Source: Candidatus Methanomarinus sp. HR1 (GTDB lineage Archaea; Halobacteriota; Methanosarcinia; Methanosarcinales; Methanocomedenaceae). From it: a DNA stretch of 32,821 nucleotides. The stretch is taken from positions 1 to 32,821 of the forward strand of contig MZXQ01000097.1 in NCBI GenBank assembly GCA_002926195.1, written 5' to 3'. The translations under genes were made by a program, and so were the position numbers. The notes below the pieces were generated by a model. The model saw only the letters and a list, made by a program, of their open reading frames with translations. It did no database searches and was not told the DNA's origin. How positions within the stretch are numbered: position 1 is the stretch's first letter; each line of letters starts with the position of its first letter. Of this stretch, positions 32,518 through 32,821 are shown in pieces.

Positions 32518-32656
32518 AAAATTCCTTAATTGATTGCAAATGTAAAATAATATAATTTTTGAAGTGGATACGAAATATTCTGCAATATTTCTTAGATTGA
32601 GAATTGAGGTGTATTTACAGAGAGCTATAAAAATAATCACATTGGAAATAATTAAT

Positions 32657-32821
32657 TCATTCATAAATATTTATCAAATGTTGGGGGTTTTGGGACAGCC
32701 TGCTAACATCAAACTTCACTGTATTTTTTATATGTCCATGTATCCTTTCACACTCTCGTCTGAGAATGTACGATTCCGGGAAGGTTTTATCCTCCAAATT
32801 CTTATTTCTAATATACATGCC
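32657..32821 (-). CDS. C-terminal part of a probable transposase
   Basis: A minus-strand frame enters at the right edge and runs 54 residues to TGA at 32657. Its segment YILRRECERIHGHIKNTVKF is of the RxExERxxxxxK type seen near the C-terminus of DDE transposases. The codons after it cross the IS-end-like sequence at 32688-32703 and end in a low-complexity tail, so the coding end may be fused to a terminal repeat after an internal deletion, or the frame may run into the IS terminus naturally. Family level cannot be set from 54 residues. Confidence 0.5.
   Translation of the reverse strand, partial: GMYIRNKNLEDKTFPESYILRRECERIHGHIKNTVKFDVSRLSQNPQHLINIYE

Larger units (their letters stand above)
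32129..32656. other. non-coding, repeat-rich tail with mobile-element remnants
   Basis: No credible gene. It holds a hairpin (32166-32181), IS-end-like sequences in both orientations (32205-32221 and 32298-32313), a perfect 31-bp inverted repeat (32345-32375 and 32487-32517) enclosing 111 AT-rich bases, and further AT-rich sequence. The mix suggests accumulated insertion-sequence or MITE remnants. Confidence 0.6.

Noticed and set aside
1..32821. CRISPR array
   Set aside because: No regularly spaced direct repeats of 25-37 bases and no cas genes; the only strong repeats are the inverted decamer arms near the right end.

Overview
The window is archaeal and fits a Methanosarcinales-type euryarchaeon (a methanogen or a related anaerobic methane/alkane oxidiser). 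Support comes from archaeal-type DnaG, a GINS-associated-type RecJ nuclease, the rps13-rps4-rps11-rpoD operon whose RpoD carries a two-cluster ferredoxin domain, siroheme-dependent haem enzymes (AhbB, precorrin-2 dehydrogenase), deoxyhypusine synthase, a geranylgeranyl reductase paired with its own ferredoxin, and an eight-cluster polyferredoxin of the formylmethanofuran dehydrogenase (FwdF/FmdF) type. Base composition is AT-rich, promoters have archaeal TATA boxes, and several genes look leaderless. No hallmark methanogenesis enzyme other than the polyferredoxin is present, so the exact lineage cannot be fixed.

Layout. 1-772 (-): 5' part of a secreted protein that runs off the left edge. 928-7956 (+): tetrapyrrole genes ahbB, precorrin-2 dehydrogenase, hemA and hemB, interrupted by a lipoprotein that resembles an M3 oligopeptidase but has lost its zinc site, followed by deoxyhypusine synthase and pyrF. 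8127-9407 (+): FwdF-like polyferredoxin. 9507-11628 (+): three overlapping genes (ABC ATPase, cysteine-rich HypB/UreG-like GTPase, Fe-S protein) that look like an uncharacterised metallocentre-assembly module. 11653-14310 (-): RecJ-like nuclease and DnaG. 14311-14821: AT-rich spacer with several dyads. 14822-17567 (-): rps13-rps4-rps11-rpoD, then tRNA-Leu(GAG) and a DUF167 protein. 17841-18086 (-): ferredoxin. 18267-20319 (+): thiL and a cysteine-rich methyltransferase-like protein. 20464-21126 (+): a four-repeat LGFP protein. 21258-25303 (-): a six-gene sulfate-activation operon (RHH, cysD, TSUP permease, cysN, AlkP-type phosphoesterase, RHH). 25597-32128 (+): gyrA, lysA, ferredoxin plus geranylgeranyl reductase, and a class II aldolase. 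32129-32821: a repeat-rich tail with a perfect 31-bp inverted repeat, insertion-sequence-like ends and the C-terminal part of a probable transposase.

How the genes work together. HemA and HemB start the C5 tetrapyrrole route, and precorrin-2 dehydrogenase and AhbB belong to the siroheme-to-haem branch; hemL, hemC, hemD and ahbA are not in the window. CysD and CysN form ATP sulfurylase, with a permease, a phosphoesterase and two DNA-binding-type proteins beside them, but no APS kinase or reductase. The ferredoxin/geranylgeranyl reductase pair saturates archaeal lipids. The strongest candidates for undescribed biology are the ABC/GTPase/Fe-S operon, the sulfate operon bookended by related ribbon-helix-helix proteins, and the zinc-less M3-like lipoprotein inside the haem genes.
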